Source: an uncultured Sphingomonas sp.
GTDB lineage: Bacteria; Pseudomonadota; Alphaproteobacteria; Sphingomonadales; Sphingomonadaceae
Length of the DNA: 64,000 nt
Assembly (NCBI RefSeq): GCF_913776855.1
Contig: NZ_CAJYQD010000047.1
Span: forward strand, 1 to 64,000
Direction of reading: 5' to 3'
The position numbers and the translations under genes were made by a program. Below the pieces are notes generated by a model. That model worked only from the letters and a program-made list of their open reading frames with translations. It ran no database searches and was not told the origin of the DNA. This document shows, piece by piece, positions 9,114 through 19,319 of this stretch (its first letter is position 1; each line of letters begins with the position of its first letter).

Positions 9114-10385
9114 ATGTCCCTCGGCCTAGATTTCGGCACTACCAATTCCGTCCTCGCCCGCACCGATGCCGATGGTGCGACCCTCGTTCCGCTCGACGGT
9201 CCCGACGGCACGGACGCCGTGTTCCGCTCCGCGCTGTGTTTCTGGCAGGACGACGTCCCCGGCGGCATCGCGGTCGAGGCCGGCCCCTGGGCGATCGACG
9301 AATATCTGCAATTCCCGGAAGGCTGCCGCTTCCTGCAATCGTTCAAGTCGGTCGCCGCCAGCCCCAGCTTCGACACCGCGCCGATCTTCACCAAACGCTA
9401 CCGGTTCGAAGACCTCGGCCGCGCGTTCCTCGACCGCCTCGCCGCCCGCGCGCATGGCGTGCTGAACGGCGCAAAGCGGATCGTCGTCGGCCGCCCGATC
9501 ACCTATGCCGGCCACCGCCCCGACGAAGCGCTCGCACGGGCACGCTACGACGCGATGTTCGCCGCGCTGGGTGCGGAGATCGTCTATGTCTACGAACCGC
9601 TCGGCGCCGCGTTCAGCCATGCCGCGACGCTGACCGACGCCGCGACGATCCTCGTCGCCGATTTCGGCGGCGGCACCAGCGACTTCTCGGTCGTCCGATT
9701 GGAAGCACCCGGCAGCGACCGCCGCGCGCGGCCCTTGGGCCATGCCGGCATCGGCATCGCCGGCGACCAGTTCGACCGCCGCATCCTCGACAAGCTGGTC
9801 CTGCCGCTGCTCGGCAAGGGCGGCACCTATCGCTCGTTCGACAAGGTGCTGGAAATCCCGGCGGGCCATTTCACCGACTTCACCGACTGGTCGCGCCTCG
9901 CACTGATGCGCAATCGCAAGACCATGGCCGAACTCGACAAGCTCCGCCGCGCCGCGACCGATCCCGCCACGATCGAACGGATGATCGCGGTGATCGAGGG
10001 CGAACAGGGCTATCCGCTCTACGACGCAGTCGGTCAGGTGAAGCGCGCGCTGTCCACGGGCGACGAGGCGACCTTCGCGTTCGAAGGGGGCGGCATCGCC
10101 ATCGAAGCGCAGGTCACCCGCGACCAGTTCGAAGCATGGATCACCGACGACCTCGCCCGGATCATGGCGACGGTCGACCGCGCGCTGGCGGAGGCCGGGC
10201 TGGAAGCGGACGGCATCGACCGCGTGTTCCTGACCGGCGGCACCTCGCTCACCCCCGCCATCCGCCGCGCCTTTGCCGACCGGTTCGGGCAGGACCGGCT
10301 GGCGTCGGGCAACGAACTGACCTCGGTCGCCCACGGCCTCGCGCTGATCGGGCGGCAGGACGATGTGGCGGCGTGGACGGCATGA
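9114..10385 (+). CDS. yegD: Hsp70-family (YegD-like) ATPase
   Basis: A 423-residue actin-fold ATPase with the Hsp70 signatures: GLDFGTTNS at residues 4-12, VYEPLGAAFS, ADFGGGTSDFSV (phosphate 2) and VFLTGGTSLTPAI near the end. There is no C-terminal peptide-binding domain like that of DnaK, which fits the shorter YegD class of uncertain chaperone function. The GGAG ribosome-binding site is 6 bases before the ATG. It has no obvious operon partner; a repeat-containing gap follows. Confidence 0.88.
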   Translation: MSLGLDFGTTNSVLARTDADGATLVPLDGPDGTDAVFRSALCFWQDDVPGGIAVEAGPWAIDEYLQFPEGCRFLQSFKSVAASPSFDTAPIFTKRYRFEDLGRAFLDRLAARAHGVLNGAKRIVVGRPITYAGHRPDEALARARYDAMFAALGAEIVYVYEPLGAAFSHAATLTDAATILVADFGGGTSDFSVVRLEAPGSDRRARPLGHAGIGIAGDQFDRRILDKLVLPLLGKGGTYRSFDKVLEIPAGHFTDFTDWSRLALMRNRKTMAELDKLRRAATDPATIERMIAVIEGEQGYPLYDAVGQVKRALSTGDEATFAFEGGGIAIEAQVTRDQFEAWITDDLARIMATVDRALAEAGLEADGIDRVFLTGGTSLTPAIRRAFADRFGQDRLASGNELTSVAHGLALIGRQDDVAAWTA

Positions 10386-10459
10386 GCTTTCCTACACGGT
10401 CGCGGGATGCCATCCTCGGCGTCGCTGTTTGAACCGTCCGCCACCCTGCCCGCCCCGAT

Positions 10460-10543
10460 CGTCGCCCCAGCGAAGGCTGGGGTCTCGTTCGGTTCCTGTC
10501 CCGCGCTACAACCAGAAGATCCCAGCCTTCGCTGGGATGACGT
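10460..10543. repeat. Inverted REP-like doublet
   Basis: CGCCCCAGCGAAGGCTGGGG near 10463 and CCCAGCCTTCGCTGGGAT near 10521 are inverted copies flanking about 40 bp. It sits between convergent genes and has the same design as the other doublets. Confidence 0.6.
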
Positions 10544-10586
10544 CCGTGGCAATAGGGTTCAACATCCACAGCGCAAACCGCGCACG

Positions 10587-10609
10587 AGTGTGAACTTAGT
10601 GAACTTTGA
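10587..10609. repeat. 23-bp motif with tandem GTGAACTT, copy 1
   Basis: AGTGTGAACTTAGTGAACTT plus TGA; a copy differing at one base is at 40242. Both lie just beyond the 3' end of a minus-strand gene. The motif contains two GTGAACTT units spaced 9 bp apart. Function unknown; possibly part of a 3'-end or terminator-associated repeat. Confidence 0.45.
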
Positions 10610-10618
10610 CCCCGCGCG

Positions 10619-12202
10619 TCACCGGCCGGCCCGCACCATCAGCGCCCGCGTGACGCCGTTGGTCCACCCGAATCCGTCCTGCAACGCATATTCCCCGCCA
10701 CCGCCGGGCTTCACTTCCTCGACGTCATATTTCTCGACCAGCTTGCCCGACGCCGCATATTCCCGCTCCACCGTCGCCAGGAACCGCCGCGCGATCTTGT
10801 CCGCCAGTGCGCGGTTGCCGCTACGGTCCAGCCCGTCGATCGCGATCCATTGCAGCGGGGCCCAGCCATTGGGCTTGTCCCATTGCTGCCCGGTATCGAC
10901 CGTGGTCGTGCGCAGGCCGCCGGGCGCCAGCAACCGCCGCTCGATCGTATCCGCCACCCGTGCCGCGCGCGGTCCGGTGGCCAGGCCGACGAACAAGGGA
11001 TAGGCGGTCGCCGCCGTCACCCCGTCGCGCAGCAGCGCCCGCTTGACGTCGTAATCGCCATAGCGTCCCCCGGCCTCGCTCCACAGCCAGCGATCGATCG
11101 CCGCACCGCGCTTCGCCGCCCGGTCGGCAAAGTCGCGCGCGGTCGCCGTGTCGCCAGCCTTCGCCGCCCCTTCAGCGATCGCCCGTTCCATACCCCAGAG
11201 CAGGCTGTTGAGGTCGGCGGGCAGGATGTCGGTCGTGTCGATCGTCGCCAGCGTCCGCCCGTCGCCCAGCCAGCGCGACGAATAGTCCCAGCCGCTCTCC
11301 GCCCCGGCGCGCAGGTCGCGATAGGTGTCGCGCGCCGGCCGACCCGCCGCATTCGCCGTCTCGACATCCTCGCGCCACGATTCGTCGCGGGGGCTGGTCC
11401 GCGCATCCCAATAATGCTGCAACACCGCGCCATCGGGCAGCGTCACCGTCCGCTCCGGCGACGTGAAGAACGCATGTTCGCGCTTCAGCGCCGCCAGTCG
11501 CCGCGCCGCAACCTTGGGGTCACGGTTCTGCGACAGACCCATCATCAGGTACAGGAACGGCGGCTGCGACCGGCTGAGATAATAGGTCCGCGTGCCGTTG
11601 GGCACATGACCGTACCGCTCGACCAGGTCGACGAACCCGTCGAGCATCGATTCGACCAGGTCCTGCCGCTTGTCAGCGACCAGCCCCAGCATCGTGAAAT
11701 AGCTGTCCCAATAATATAGCTCGCGAAACCGCCCGCCCGGCACCACGAACCGGTCCTTGACCGCCAGCGCACTCGACCCCCGCTCCGGCGTCACCGGATC
11801 GCGGGTCAAATGCGGCCATAGCGCGGCGATATGCCGCTCGATCGGCAGGCGCGGGCCGTGGTCGGATTCGGGCACCGGCAACAGCCCCGGTACGTCGAAA
11901 TTGGCAAGCACGAATGCCTTGAGCGCCGCATCGTCCAGCGGTCGCTTGCGGAAATCGGCTATGATGTCGGCATCGGGCCGCCGCGGCACCGCATCGACGA
12001 ACGTCTTTCCATCGGGAAAGATGCGGCGCATCTGTACCGCTTCGAACAGCGGCCCGAACCGGTCGGCAGGCGTCGGCACCGCCTTCGTCGTCGTTGTCGC
12101 AGGCGTGGACGCGACCGTCGCGACCGGCCGCGTCCCTTCCGCCATGGTGCAGCCCGCCAACAGGGCCGGCATCAGCCAGCGGCAGCTTCGAACGACGGAC
12201 AT
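10619..12202 (-). CDS. treA: Trehalase (GH37), predicted lipoprotein
   Basis: Hydrolyses alpha,alpha-trehalose to two glucose molecules. The 527-residue protein has a lipobox LLAGC (Cys18), so it is probably an envelope lipoprotein rather than a soluble periplasmic enzyme. Both family signatures are present: PGGRFRELYYWDSYF at 155-169 and QWDKPNGWAP in the C-terminal third. I chose the ATG at 12202, preceded by GGGGG; longer in-frame extensions overlap the upstream gene and would hide the signal peptide. It follows the FAH-family gene by 62 bp on the same strand. Confidence 0.93.
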   Translation of the reverse strand: MSVVRSCRWLMPALLAGCTMAEGTRPVATVASTPATTTTKAVPTPADRFGPLFEAVQMRRIFPDGKTFVDAVPRRPDADIIADFRKRPLDDAALKAFVLANFDVPGLLPVPESDHGPRLPIERHIAALWPHLTRDPVTPERGSSALAVKDRFVVPGGRFRELYYWDSYFTMLGLVADKRQDLVESMLDGFVDLVERYGHVPNGTRTYYLSRSQPPFLYLMMGLSQNRDPKVAARRLAALKREHAFFTSPERTVTLPDGAVLQHYWDARTSPRDESWREDVETANAAGRPARDTYRDLRAGAESGWDYSSRWLGDGRTLATIDTTDILPADLNSLLWGMERAIAEGAAKAGDTATARDFADRAAKRGAAIDRWLWSEAGGRYGDYDVKRALLRDGVTAATAYPLFVGLATGPRAARVADTIERRLLAPGGLRTTTVDTGQQWDKPNGWAPLQWIAIDGLDRSGNRALADKIARRFLATVEREYAASGKLVEKYDVEEVKPGGGGEYALQDGFGWTNGVTRALMVRAGR

Positions 12203-12264
12203 GGCACCCCCGGATAGTTGCGATACCGGTTCAATCCGCAACCGCCGGGGGCGTTCCATCCGCG

Positions 12265-13266
12265 TCAGGCGACCGTCTGCTCGATCACGCCGAAGATCGG
12301 ATGATGCCGGTCGTCCTCCGCCCAGATGCGGACCGTGTCGCCGCTCTGCAGGAACGGCGTCTCCGCCTTGCCGCCGCGGATCGTCTCGACCGTGCGGATT
12401 TCGGCGAGGCAGGAATAACCGACGCCGCCGTCCGCCACCGGCTTGCCCGGCCCGCCATCGGCGTCGCGGTTCGATACCGTCCCCGACCCGATGATCGTCC
12501 CCGCGCCCAGCGCCCGCGTTTTCGCGGCATGGGCGATCAGCGTGCCGAAATCGAACGTCATGTCCTCGCCCGCCTGCGCCCGGCCGAACGGCTTGCCGTT
12601 CAGGTCTACGCACATCCGCCGATGCAGCTTGCCGTTCTGCCACCAGTCGCCCAGCGCGTCCGGCGTCACGAAGACAGGGGAGAATGCCGATGCCGGCTTC
12701 GACTGGAAGAAGCCGAACCCCTTGGCCAGCTCGCCCGGAATCAACCCGCGCAGCGACACGTCGTTGGTCAGCCCGACCAGCCGCACCGCCGCCAGCGCCT
12801 CCTCGCGCGAAGCACCCATGGCCACATCACCGGTGACGACCACCACCTCGGCCTCGAAATCGCAGCCCCACGCCGCATCGCCAAGCGGGATCGGATCGCG
12901 GGGGCTGAGGAAGCCGTCCGACCCGCCCTGATACATCAGCGGATCGTGCCAGAACGTCTCCGGCATCTCCGCCCCGCGTGCCTGCCGCACCAGAGCGACA
13001 TGGTTCACATAGGCCGATCCGTCCGCCCATTGATACGCCCGCGGCAGCGGCGATGCGGCGTCCCGCTCATGGAACCGCTCCTTCGGGATGACGTCATGGT
13101 CGAGATCGGTGGCCAGGTTGCGCAGGTCGCCGGCATAGCGGTCCCAATCGTCCAGCGCGGCCTGCAGCGTCGGCACGACTCCGCTCGCATCGGCATACCA
13201 TGCCAGATCGGAGGACACGACGACCAACCGGCCATCGCGACCGTGCTTGAGGCTGGCAAGTTTCAT
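12265..13266 (-). CDS. Fumarylacetoacetate hydrolase family protein
   Basis: A 333-residue FAH-fold enzyme. The metal-binding acids appear as D136-F-E138-A-E140 (CDFEAEVVVV), and the C-terminal part carries GTIIGSGTVSNRD, typical of the family. Members cleave C-C bonds of acylpyruvates, including fumarylacetoacetate in tyrosine breakdown. No other tyrosine-pathway gene is nearby, so the substrate stays open. AGGAGA precedes the ATG. It is probably co-transcribed with the trehalase gene downstream, an association with no obvious metabolic logic. Confidence 0.85.
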   Translation of the reverse strand: MKLASLKHGRDGRLVVVSSDLAWYADASGVVPTLQAALDDWDRYAGDLRNLATDLDHDVIPKERFHERDAASPLPRAYQWADGSAYVNHVALVRQARGAEMPETFWHDPLMYQGGSDGFLSPRDPIPLGDAAWGCDFEAEVVVVTGDVAMGASREEALAAVRLVGLTNDVSLRGLIPGELAKGFGFFQSKPASAFSPVFVTPDALGDWWQNGKLHRRMCVDLNGKPFGRAQAGEDMTFDFGTLIAHAAKTRALGAGTIIGSGTVSNRDADGGPGKPVADGGVGYSCLAEIRTVETIRGGKAETPFLQSGDTVRIWAEDDRHHPIFGVIEQTVA

Positions 13267-13404
13267 GGATGCGCTCTCCTGTCGGCTATCGTTGGGCCTC
13301 AGTCTTGCGCGGTTGGGCCGGCGATGTCGAGTGGGGCACGGCGATACGGTTTGTTAACCCGCGGGGGCGAAGGCTGACGGTCTTCCGATAGCAAGGACGT
13401 ACCG

Positions 13405-13851
13405 ATGCTGAGCCACGATACGCTGGTCGCCGAACACCTCGACATCGAAACGACCGCCGCCGACCTGCTGCTGCACGCGCGGCAGCGTCCACTCGATCCG
13501 GTGGCGGTCGCCACTGCCCGCTGGTCGCTCAGCCGCAAGTTGCTGGCCCATCTCGCGAAGGAGGATCTGCTGCTGTACCCGATGCTCCGGCGCAGCCCGG
13601 CGGCGGCGGTCGCGGATCTCGCCCGGCGATCGGCCGAGGAGGTCGGCGGGCTGGCCGACGGGTTCAAGGCGTATATTCGCCACTGGACCAGCGAGGCGAT
13701 TGCCGGCGACGCCGACGGCTTCGAACGCGATACGCAGGCGGTCCTCGCCGCGCTGCACGCCCGCATCCTGCACGAGGAATCGCAACTCTATCGTCATATT
13801 CCGGGCGCTCCGGCCTCGCCCAAGGTGGACGGCAGCGCCCGAGCGGCCTAG
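13405..13851 (+). CDS. Hemerythrin/HHE-domain protein
   Basis: A 148-residue four-helix protein with His and Glu residues at the positions of HHE iron-binding domains: [13 protein letters not shown] at the N-terminus, [11 protein letters not shown] in the middle, RHWTSEA, and [10 protein letters not shown] near the end. Such proteins bind a di-iron site and are linked to oxygen, NO or redox sensing. It lies 31 bp before purA on the same strand. The domain call is good; the function is not determined. Confidence 0.8.
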   Translation: MLSHDTLVAEHLDIETTAADLLLHARQRPLDPVAVATARWSLSRKLLAHLAKEDLLLYPMLRRSPAAAVADLARRSAEEVGGLADGFKAYIRHWTSEAIAGDADGFERDTQAVLAALHARILHEESQLYRHIPGAPASPKVDGSARAA

Positions 13852-13882
13852 TGCAGCGCGGAAACGCGCATTGCATGAGGGT

Positions 13883-15178
<1,296 letters not shown>

Positions 15179-15202
15179 CGGCCTCTTCCCCCGCCCCCGT
15201 TC

Positions 15203-15298
15203 GGTTCGAGCAGCTTCGAGCTTGCCGAGAAGCGATAGTCGAGAACGCCCAGTTTGGGGCACCCCCTTCTCGACTTCGGTTCTCGACAGGCTCGAACC
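15203..15298. repeat. Intergenic inverted repeat with GGTTCGAGC/GCTCGAACC arms
   Basis: The outer arms GGTTCGAGC (15203) and GCTCGAACC (15290) enclose further TCGAGAA/TTCTCGA complements. It is a 96-bp hairpin-forming repeat between purA and its terminator, a different type from the CCCCGG REP elements. Confidence 0.5.
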
Positions 15299-15355
15299 TC
15301 CGCTCGAAGCAAACGGGATGGCAATAGGGTTGGCCAGTTGAGCTTCAGACATAGC

Positions 15356-15393
15356 AAAAGGCCCGCCCGGACATGCTCCGGGCGGGCCTTTTC
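15356..15393. terminator. Strong bidirectional intrinsic terminator
   Basis: AAAAGGCCCGCCCGGA is followed by a short loop and TCCGGGCGGGCCTTTT: a long GC-rich stem flanked by A4 and T4. It separates purA on the plus strand from the small Pro/Thr-rich gene on the minus strand and can serve both. Confidence 0.9.
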
Positions 15394-15404
15394 ACATCAC
15401 CGGA

Positions 15405-15707
15405 TCAGCGCGGCGTACCGGTGGTCGGCGGGGTGGTCGTCGTCGAATCGCCGGTGGTCGGCGTGGTCGTGTCGTCGGTCGTCGTATCGTCCGTGGTCGG
15501 CGTACCGGGCCGCGACGGGCTGTTCGGCTGCGTCGGCACCGGATTGGTCGGGCCGGTCGTCTGCGGCGACGGCTGGGTCGGCCGCATCGGATCGGGCGTG
15601 CCCTGCGTGGTCGTCGGCTGGGTCGGCTGGGTCTGCGACGGCACCTGTGCCACAGCGGCGGTGGCGCCACCCAGGATCAACAGGCTCGCGAAAAGGGTCT
15701 TGCGCAT
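15405..15707 (-). CDS. Small exported Pro/Thr-rich protein
   Basis: A 100-residue protein. The signal peptide MRKTLFASLLILGG...AVAQ is followed by a low-complexity chain of Thr, Pro, Gln and Asp with TTDDTTT-type repeats and no globular domain. AAGGAG precedes the ATG. It probably resides in the periplasm or outer envelope, but no function can be assigned from sequence. It ends 12 bp from the bidirectional terminator. Confidence 0.7.
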   Translation of the reverse strand: MRKTLFASLLILGGATAAVAQVPSQTQPTQPTTTQGTPDPMRPTQPSPQTTGPTNPVPTQPNSPSRPGTPTTDDTTTDDTTTPTTGDSTTTTPPTTGTPR

Positions 15708-15959
15708 CGAAATTCTCCTTGCGTCAGTCAGGAGTTTCAATGCCTTGGCTCGACAAAAGGGTCCGCCAGTTCCCTTCGGCCCATCGCGCGAAAGGATCGG
15801 AACGCGGACGGCCCGTGGCACGACGACGACCGACTGCCCCGGCCGGCATCCCCAAAACCGCCTCTGGCGAACGCCAAGCTGACCTTAGTGGCGGGGAATA
15901 GCGGAGGTCCTGCCAAACGCTCCGGGAGCGCCGAACCTGCCGTAAATGGGGCGGGCGCC

Positions 15960-17027
15960 CTACCCCACCTGTCCGCGATGGCGCAGCTTCTGGTCGGCCA
16001 GTACCAGCGCGACCATCGCCTCGACCACCGGCACCCCGCGAATGCCGACACACGGGTCATGCCGCCCCTTGGTCGCGATCGTCGTCGCCTGCCCATCCGG
16101 CCCGATCGTCTCGACCGGTGTCAGGATCGAACTGGTCGGCTTGAACGCCACCCGCAGCGTCACCGGCTGCCCGGTCGAAATACCGCCGGCGATCCCGCCC
16201 GCGTGGTTGGCCAGGAACTCCGGCCCACCAGCGCCCGGCCGCATCGGGTCGGCATTCGCCTCACCCGACAGCGAAGCCGCCGCAAAGCCATCGCCGATCT
16301 CCACGCCCTTCACCGCATTGATCGACATGGCGGCACTCGCCAGTTCGGCATCCAGCTTGGCATAGAGCGGCGCGCCCCAGCCTGCCGGCACGCCCTCGGC
16401 CCGGCACGCCACGACCGCGCCCAGCGACGACCCGGCCTTCCGCGCGCCGTCGACCAGCGCTTCCCACCGCGCCGCCGCCGCCGCATCGGGGCAGAAGAAC
16501 GGGTTGCGGCCGATCTCCGCCGCATCGAAGTTCGCCGGGTCGATCGCGTCGCCGCCAATCGATTCGACCCAGGCAGTGATCGTCGCTTCCGGGATCACCA
16601 GCCGCGCCACCGCACCTGCCGCAACCCGCGCCGCCGTCTCGCGCGCCGACGACCGCCCGCCACCGCGATAGTCGCGAAAACCGTATTTCGCGTCATAGGC
16701 ATAATCGGCATGGCCGGGGCGATAGGCCTTGGCGACGTCCGAATAATCCTTCGATCGCTGGTCGACATTCTCGATCATCAGGCTGATCGGCGTGCCCGTC
16801 GTGCGCCCATCGAACACGCCCGACAGGATGCGCACCGCGTCCGGCTCGCGCCGCTGCGTCGTGAAGCGGCTGGTACCCGGCCGCCGCGCGTCGAGAAACG
16901 GCTGGATGTCCCCTTCCGACAGCGCCAGCCCCGGCGGGCACCCGTCGACCACCGCGCCCATTGCCGGGCCATGGCTCTCGCCCCAGGTCGTGAAGCGGAA
17001 CAAATGCCCGAAGCTGTTGTGGCTCAT
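15960..17027 (-). CDS. aroC: Chorismate synthase
   Basis: Makes chorismate from 5-enolpyruvylshikimate-3-phosphate, the last step of the shikimate pathway, using reduced FMN. The 355-residue protein begins [20 protein letters not shown] and contains the family signatures [29 protein letters not shown] and the C-terminal [18 protein letters not shown]. The start at 17027 has GGAGG and overlaps the GNAT stop by 4 bp (ATGA), so translation is coupled. It is last in the minus-strand run that begins with the dnaJ-like gene. Confidence 0.97.
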   Translation of the reverse strand: MSHNSFGHLFRFTTWGESHGPAMGAVVDGCPPGLALSEGDIQPFLDARRPGTSRFTTQRREPDAVRILSGVFDGRTTGTPISLMIENVDQRSKDYSDVAKAYRPGHADYAYDAKYGFRDYRGGGRSSARETAARVAAGAVARLVIPEATITAWVESIGGDAIDPANFDAAEIGRNPFFCPDAAAAARWEALVDGARKAGSSLGAVVACRAEGVPAGWGAPLYAKLDAELASAAMSINAVKGVEIGDGFAAASLSGEANADPMRPGAGGPEFLANHAGGIAGGISTGQPVTLRVAFKPTSSILTPVETIGPDGQATTIATKGRHDPCVGIRGVPVVEAMVALVLADQKLRHRGQVG

Positions 17028-17539
17028 GCGTCCTCCCCCAAAGCCGCAAAGGCACGGGCATGGACGGCCGCGCCGGGTGTGTGGACGCACGGTCCGTCGT
17101 TCAGGCGGATGCCCATGAAGTTTTCACCGGCGTAGGGGCTGTCGAACCCCCGCGCCGTCGCCGCCTCGAACCCGAAGCGGCCATAATATGCCGGATCGCC
17201 CAGCACGAAGCCCAGCTCAACCCGCGCACTGCGCAGATGGGCGATGGCGGCAGCGACCAGCGCCTCACCCACGCCCTGCCCCCGCACGCGACGATCTACG
17301 GCCAGGGGGGCCAAGGCGACAGCAGCGACCTCGCGCGTATCAGCGGTGACCTGCATCCGGCTGGCGGCAATCATACCGACCACCGCGCCGGCATCCTCGG
17401 CGACCAGCACCAGCACCAGATCGCCGTCGATCGCCAGCTGCTGCACCAGCCGCGCCTCTTCGTTACGCGGGAAACAGGCACGCAGCAATGCATCCACCGC
17501 CGGCGCGTCTGCACCGGTCGCCGCCCGGATGACGCTCAC
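17024..17539 (-). CDS. GNAT-family N-acetyltransferase
   Basis: A 171-residue acetyltransferase. The acetyl-CoA-binding motif A is recognisable at [19 protein letters not shown], and the C-terminal half has [15 protein letters not shown], typical of the YhbS-like subgroup. The acceptor is unknown; related proteins modify small molecules or proteins. It lies 4 bp after fabI and overlaps aroC by 4 bp, so it belongs to that transcription unit. Confidence 0.85.
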   Translation of the reverse strand: MSVIRAATGADAPAVDALLRACFPRNEEARLVQQLAIDGDLVLVLVAEDAGAVVGMIAASRMQVTADTREVAAVALAPLAVDRRVRGQGVGEALVAAAIAHLRSARVELGFVLGDPAYYGRFGFEAATARGFDSPYAGENFMGIRLNDGPCVHTPGAAVHARAFAALGEDA

Positions 17540-17543
17540 CGCC

Positions 17544-18347
17544 TTACGACAGCGCGATGTCGGGCGCGTCCTCGGCCTTCATGCCGATGACGTTGTAGCC
17601 GGCATCGACATGGTGGATTTCACCGGTGACGCCGCTCGACAAATCGCTCAGCAGGTACAGCCCGGCCCCGCCCACATCGTCGATCGTGACGTTGCGGCGC
17701 AGCGGCGAGTTCAGTTCGTTCCACTTCAGGATGTAGCGGAAATCGCCGATGCCGCTGGCGGCCAGCGTCTTGATCGGCCCGGCCGAAATGGCGTTCACCC
17801 GGATGTTTTCCGGCCCCATGTCCATCGCCAGATACTTGACCGACATGTCGAGCGCGGCTTTGGCGACGCCCATCACGTTATAGTGCGGCACGACCTTTTC
17901 CGACCCGTAATAGGTCAGCGTGAGCAGCGTACCACCGTTCGGCATCAGCGCCCGCGCCCGCTTTGCGACCGCCGTGAACGAATACACGCTGATGTTCATC
18001 GTCATCAGGAAATTGTCGAGGCTGGTGTCGTAATAATGACCGCGCAGCTCGTTCTTGTCCGAGAAGCCGATGGCGTGGACCACGAAGTCGATCGTCGGCC
18101 AGCGTGCCGCGATCGTGTCGAACGCGGCGTCCAGCGCGCCCATGTCGGACACGTCGCATTCGATCAGGAAATCGGCACCCAGTTCGGTCGCGAGCGGCCG
18201 CACGCGACGCTCCAGCGCCTCGCCCTGATAGGTGAAGGCAAGCTCGGCGCCCTGCGCAGCCAGCTGCTTGGCGATGCCCCAGGCCAGCGACCGATCGTTG
18301 GCGAGGCCCATGATGACCCCCCGCTTGCCCTGCATCAAACCGTTCAC
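17544..18347 (-). CDS. fabI: Enoyl-[acyl-carrier-protein] reductase (NADH)
   Basis: Catalyses the last reduction in each cycle of type II fatty-acid synthesis. The 267-residue short-chain dehydrogenase has the FabI pattern Y146/Y156-x6-K163 (YNVMGVAK), the glycine-rich cofactor motif GLANDRSLAWGIA near 14-26, and the substrate loop around ISAGPIKTLAASGI. The preferred GTG start at 18347 overlaps the stop of the upstream membrane-protein gene by 4 bp; an ATG 12 bp further in lacks a good ribosome-binding site. This is the usual target of triclosan-type inhibitors. Confidence 0.96.
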   Translation of the reverse strand: MNGLMQGKRGVIMGLANDRSLAWGIAKQLAAQGAELAFTYQGEALERRVRPLATELGADFLIECDVSDMGALDAAFDTIAARWPTIDFVVHAIGFSDKNELRGHYYDTSLDNFLMTMNISVYSFTAVAKRARALMPNGGTLLTLTYYGSEKVVPHYNVMGVAKAALDMSVKYLAMDMGPENIRVNAISAGPIKTLAASGIGDFRYILKWNELNSPLRRNVTIDDVGGAGLYLLSDLSSGVTGEIHHVDAGYNVIGMKAEDAPDIALS

Positions 18348-19288
18348 GCGACTTTCCCTTTTTCGTCTGTTGCCGCACCCTCTAGCGCAGGGTCGGGTGT
18401 TTCCGCCAGCGCCGCGTTCAATTCGCCGCCGATGACCACGCCCAGGCCGACGATGTAGAAGAAGAACAGCGCGATCATCACGCCGGCCAGGCTGCCATAG
18501 GTACGGTCATATCCCCCCAGCGCATCGATCGCCAGCGGCAGCAGTTGCGTCGTCCCGATCCACACGGTCGCCGTCGCCACCGCCCCCGGCCATTTCGGGC
18601 AGTTCGAGTGCCGATATTTCTTGGGACTGAGCGAATAGAACAGCGTGTAGAGCGCGATGAACAGCGCCAGTGCCGGAAACAGCTTCGCGATCGACAGATA
18701 GGCGGCATAGGGCTGCAGGAACGGCAGCAGGCGATAGATGACCTGCTCGATACCGACCAGCACGACCTGAAGGCTGAACGCGATCATCAGCATCACGACC
18801 GATCCGACGATCAGTCCGATCGACCCCAGCCGATATTCCCAGAAGGGTCGCGAGAACGGGATGCCGTACGCCTGGCGCAGGATCGACCGCACCGTTTCGA
18901 TGAAGCCGGTCGTGGTCCACAGTCCGACCAGCGCGCCCAGCCACAGCAGCGACCCCGACCGCGCCTGCAGCACGTCGAGGATCGGCTGTTGCAGGACATT
19001 CGCCACCTCGGGCGGCACGGTCTGCAGGAACGCGGTCACCGCATGGATGCTGTCCCCGCTGCGCCCCACGGCCCGCGCGATCGCCGCCGCGACGATGAAG
19101 AACGGGAACAGCGTCAGCAGCGAGAGATAGGCAAGGTTCCCGGCATGGGTGAAGCCGTCGTTGAACGTGCCGATCGCAACCCGCTTCATCACCTCGATCG
19201 CGCGCGCGGACGGCCGCAGCCGCGACAGCGCCGGGCGCCCTTCGCGGTGCCGGGCCTCGGGACTGGTCGGGGACGGCAGCTCGGTCAT
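18344..19288 (-). CDS. YihY/BrkB-family inner-membrane protein
   Basis: A 314-residue membrane protein with about six hydrophobic helices and the family's conserved features: AGNLAYLSLLTLFPFFI near 50-65, LWTTTGFIETVRSIL and TYGSLAGVMIALFFFY. Family members were once called ribonuclease BN, but that activity belongs to an unrelated protein; their role is uncertain. It overlaps fabI by 4 bp and follows the dnaJ-like gene by 31 bp. Confidence 0.88.
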   Translation of the reverse strand: MTELPSPTSPEARHREGRPALSRLRPSARAIEVMKRVAIGTFNDGFTHAGNLAYLSLLTLFPFFIVAAAIARAVGRSGDSIHAVTAFLQTVPPEVANVLQQPILDVLQARSGSLLWLGALVGLWTTTGFIETVRSILRQAYGIPFSRPFWEYRLGSIGLIVGSVVMLMIAFSLQVVLVGIEQVIYRLLPFLQPYAAYLSIAKLFPALALFIALYTLFYSLSPKKYRHSNCPKWPGAVATATVWIGTTQLLPLAIDALGGYDRTYGSLAGVMIALFFFYIVGLGVVIGGELNAALAETPDPALEGAATDEKGKVA

Positions 19289-19319
19289 TCGGTTCGTTTC
19301 GGAAAGTTTCGCAGCCGGA

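Noticed and set aside
8912..10432. 506-codon plus-strand frame overlapping the Hsp70-like gene
   Set aside because: Same strand but another frame, very rich in Arg and Pro; the Hsp70 frame has all family motifs.
18344..19288. Ribonuclease BN activity for the YihY-like gene
   Set aside because: That label came from an early misassignment; the protein is a multi-span membrane protein without nuclease motifs.
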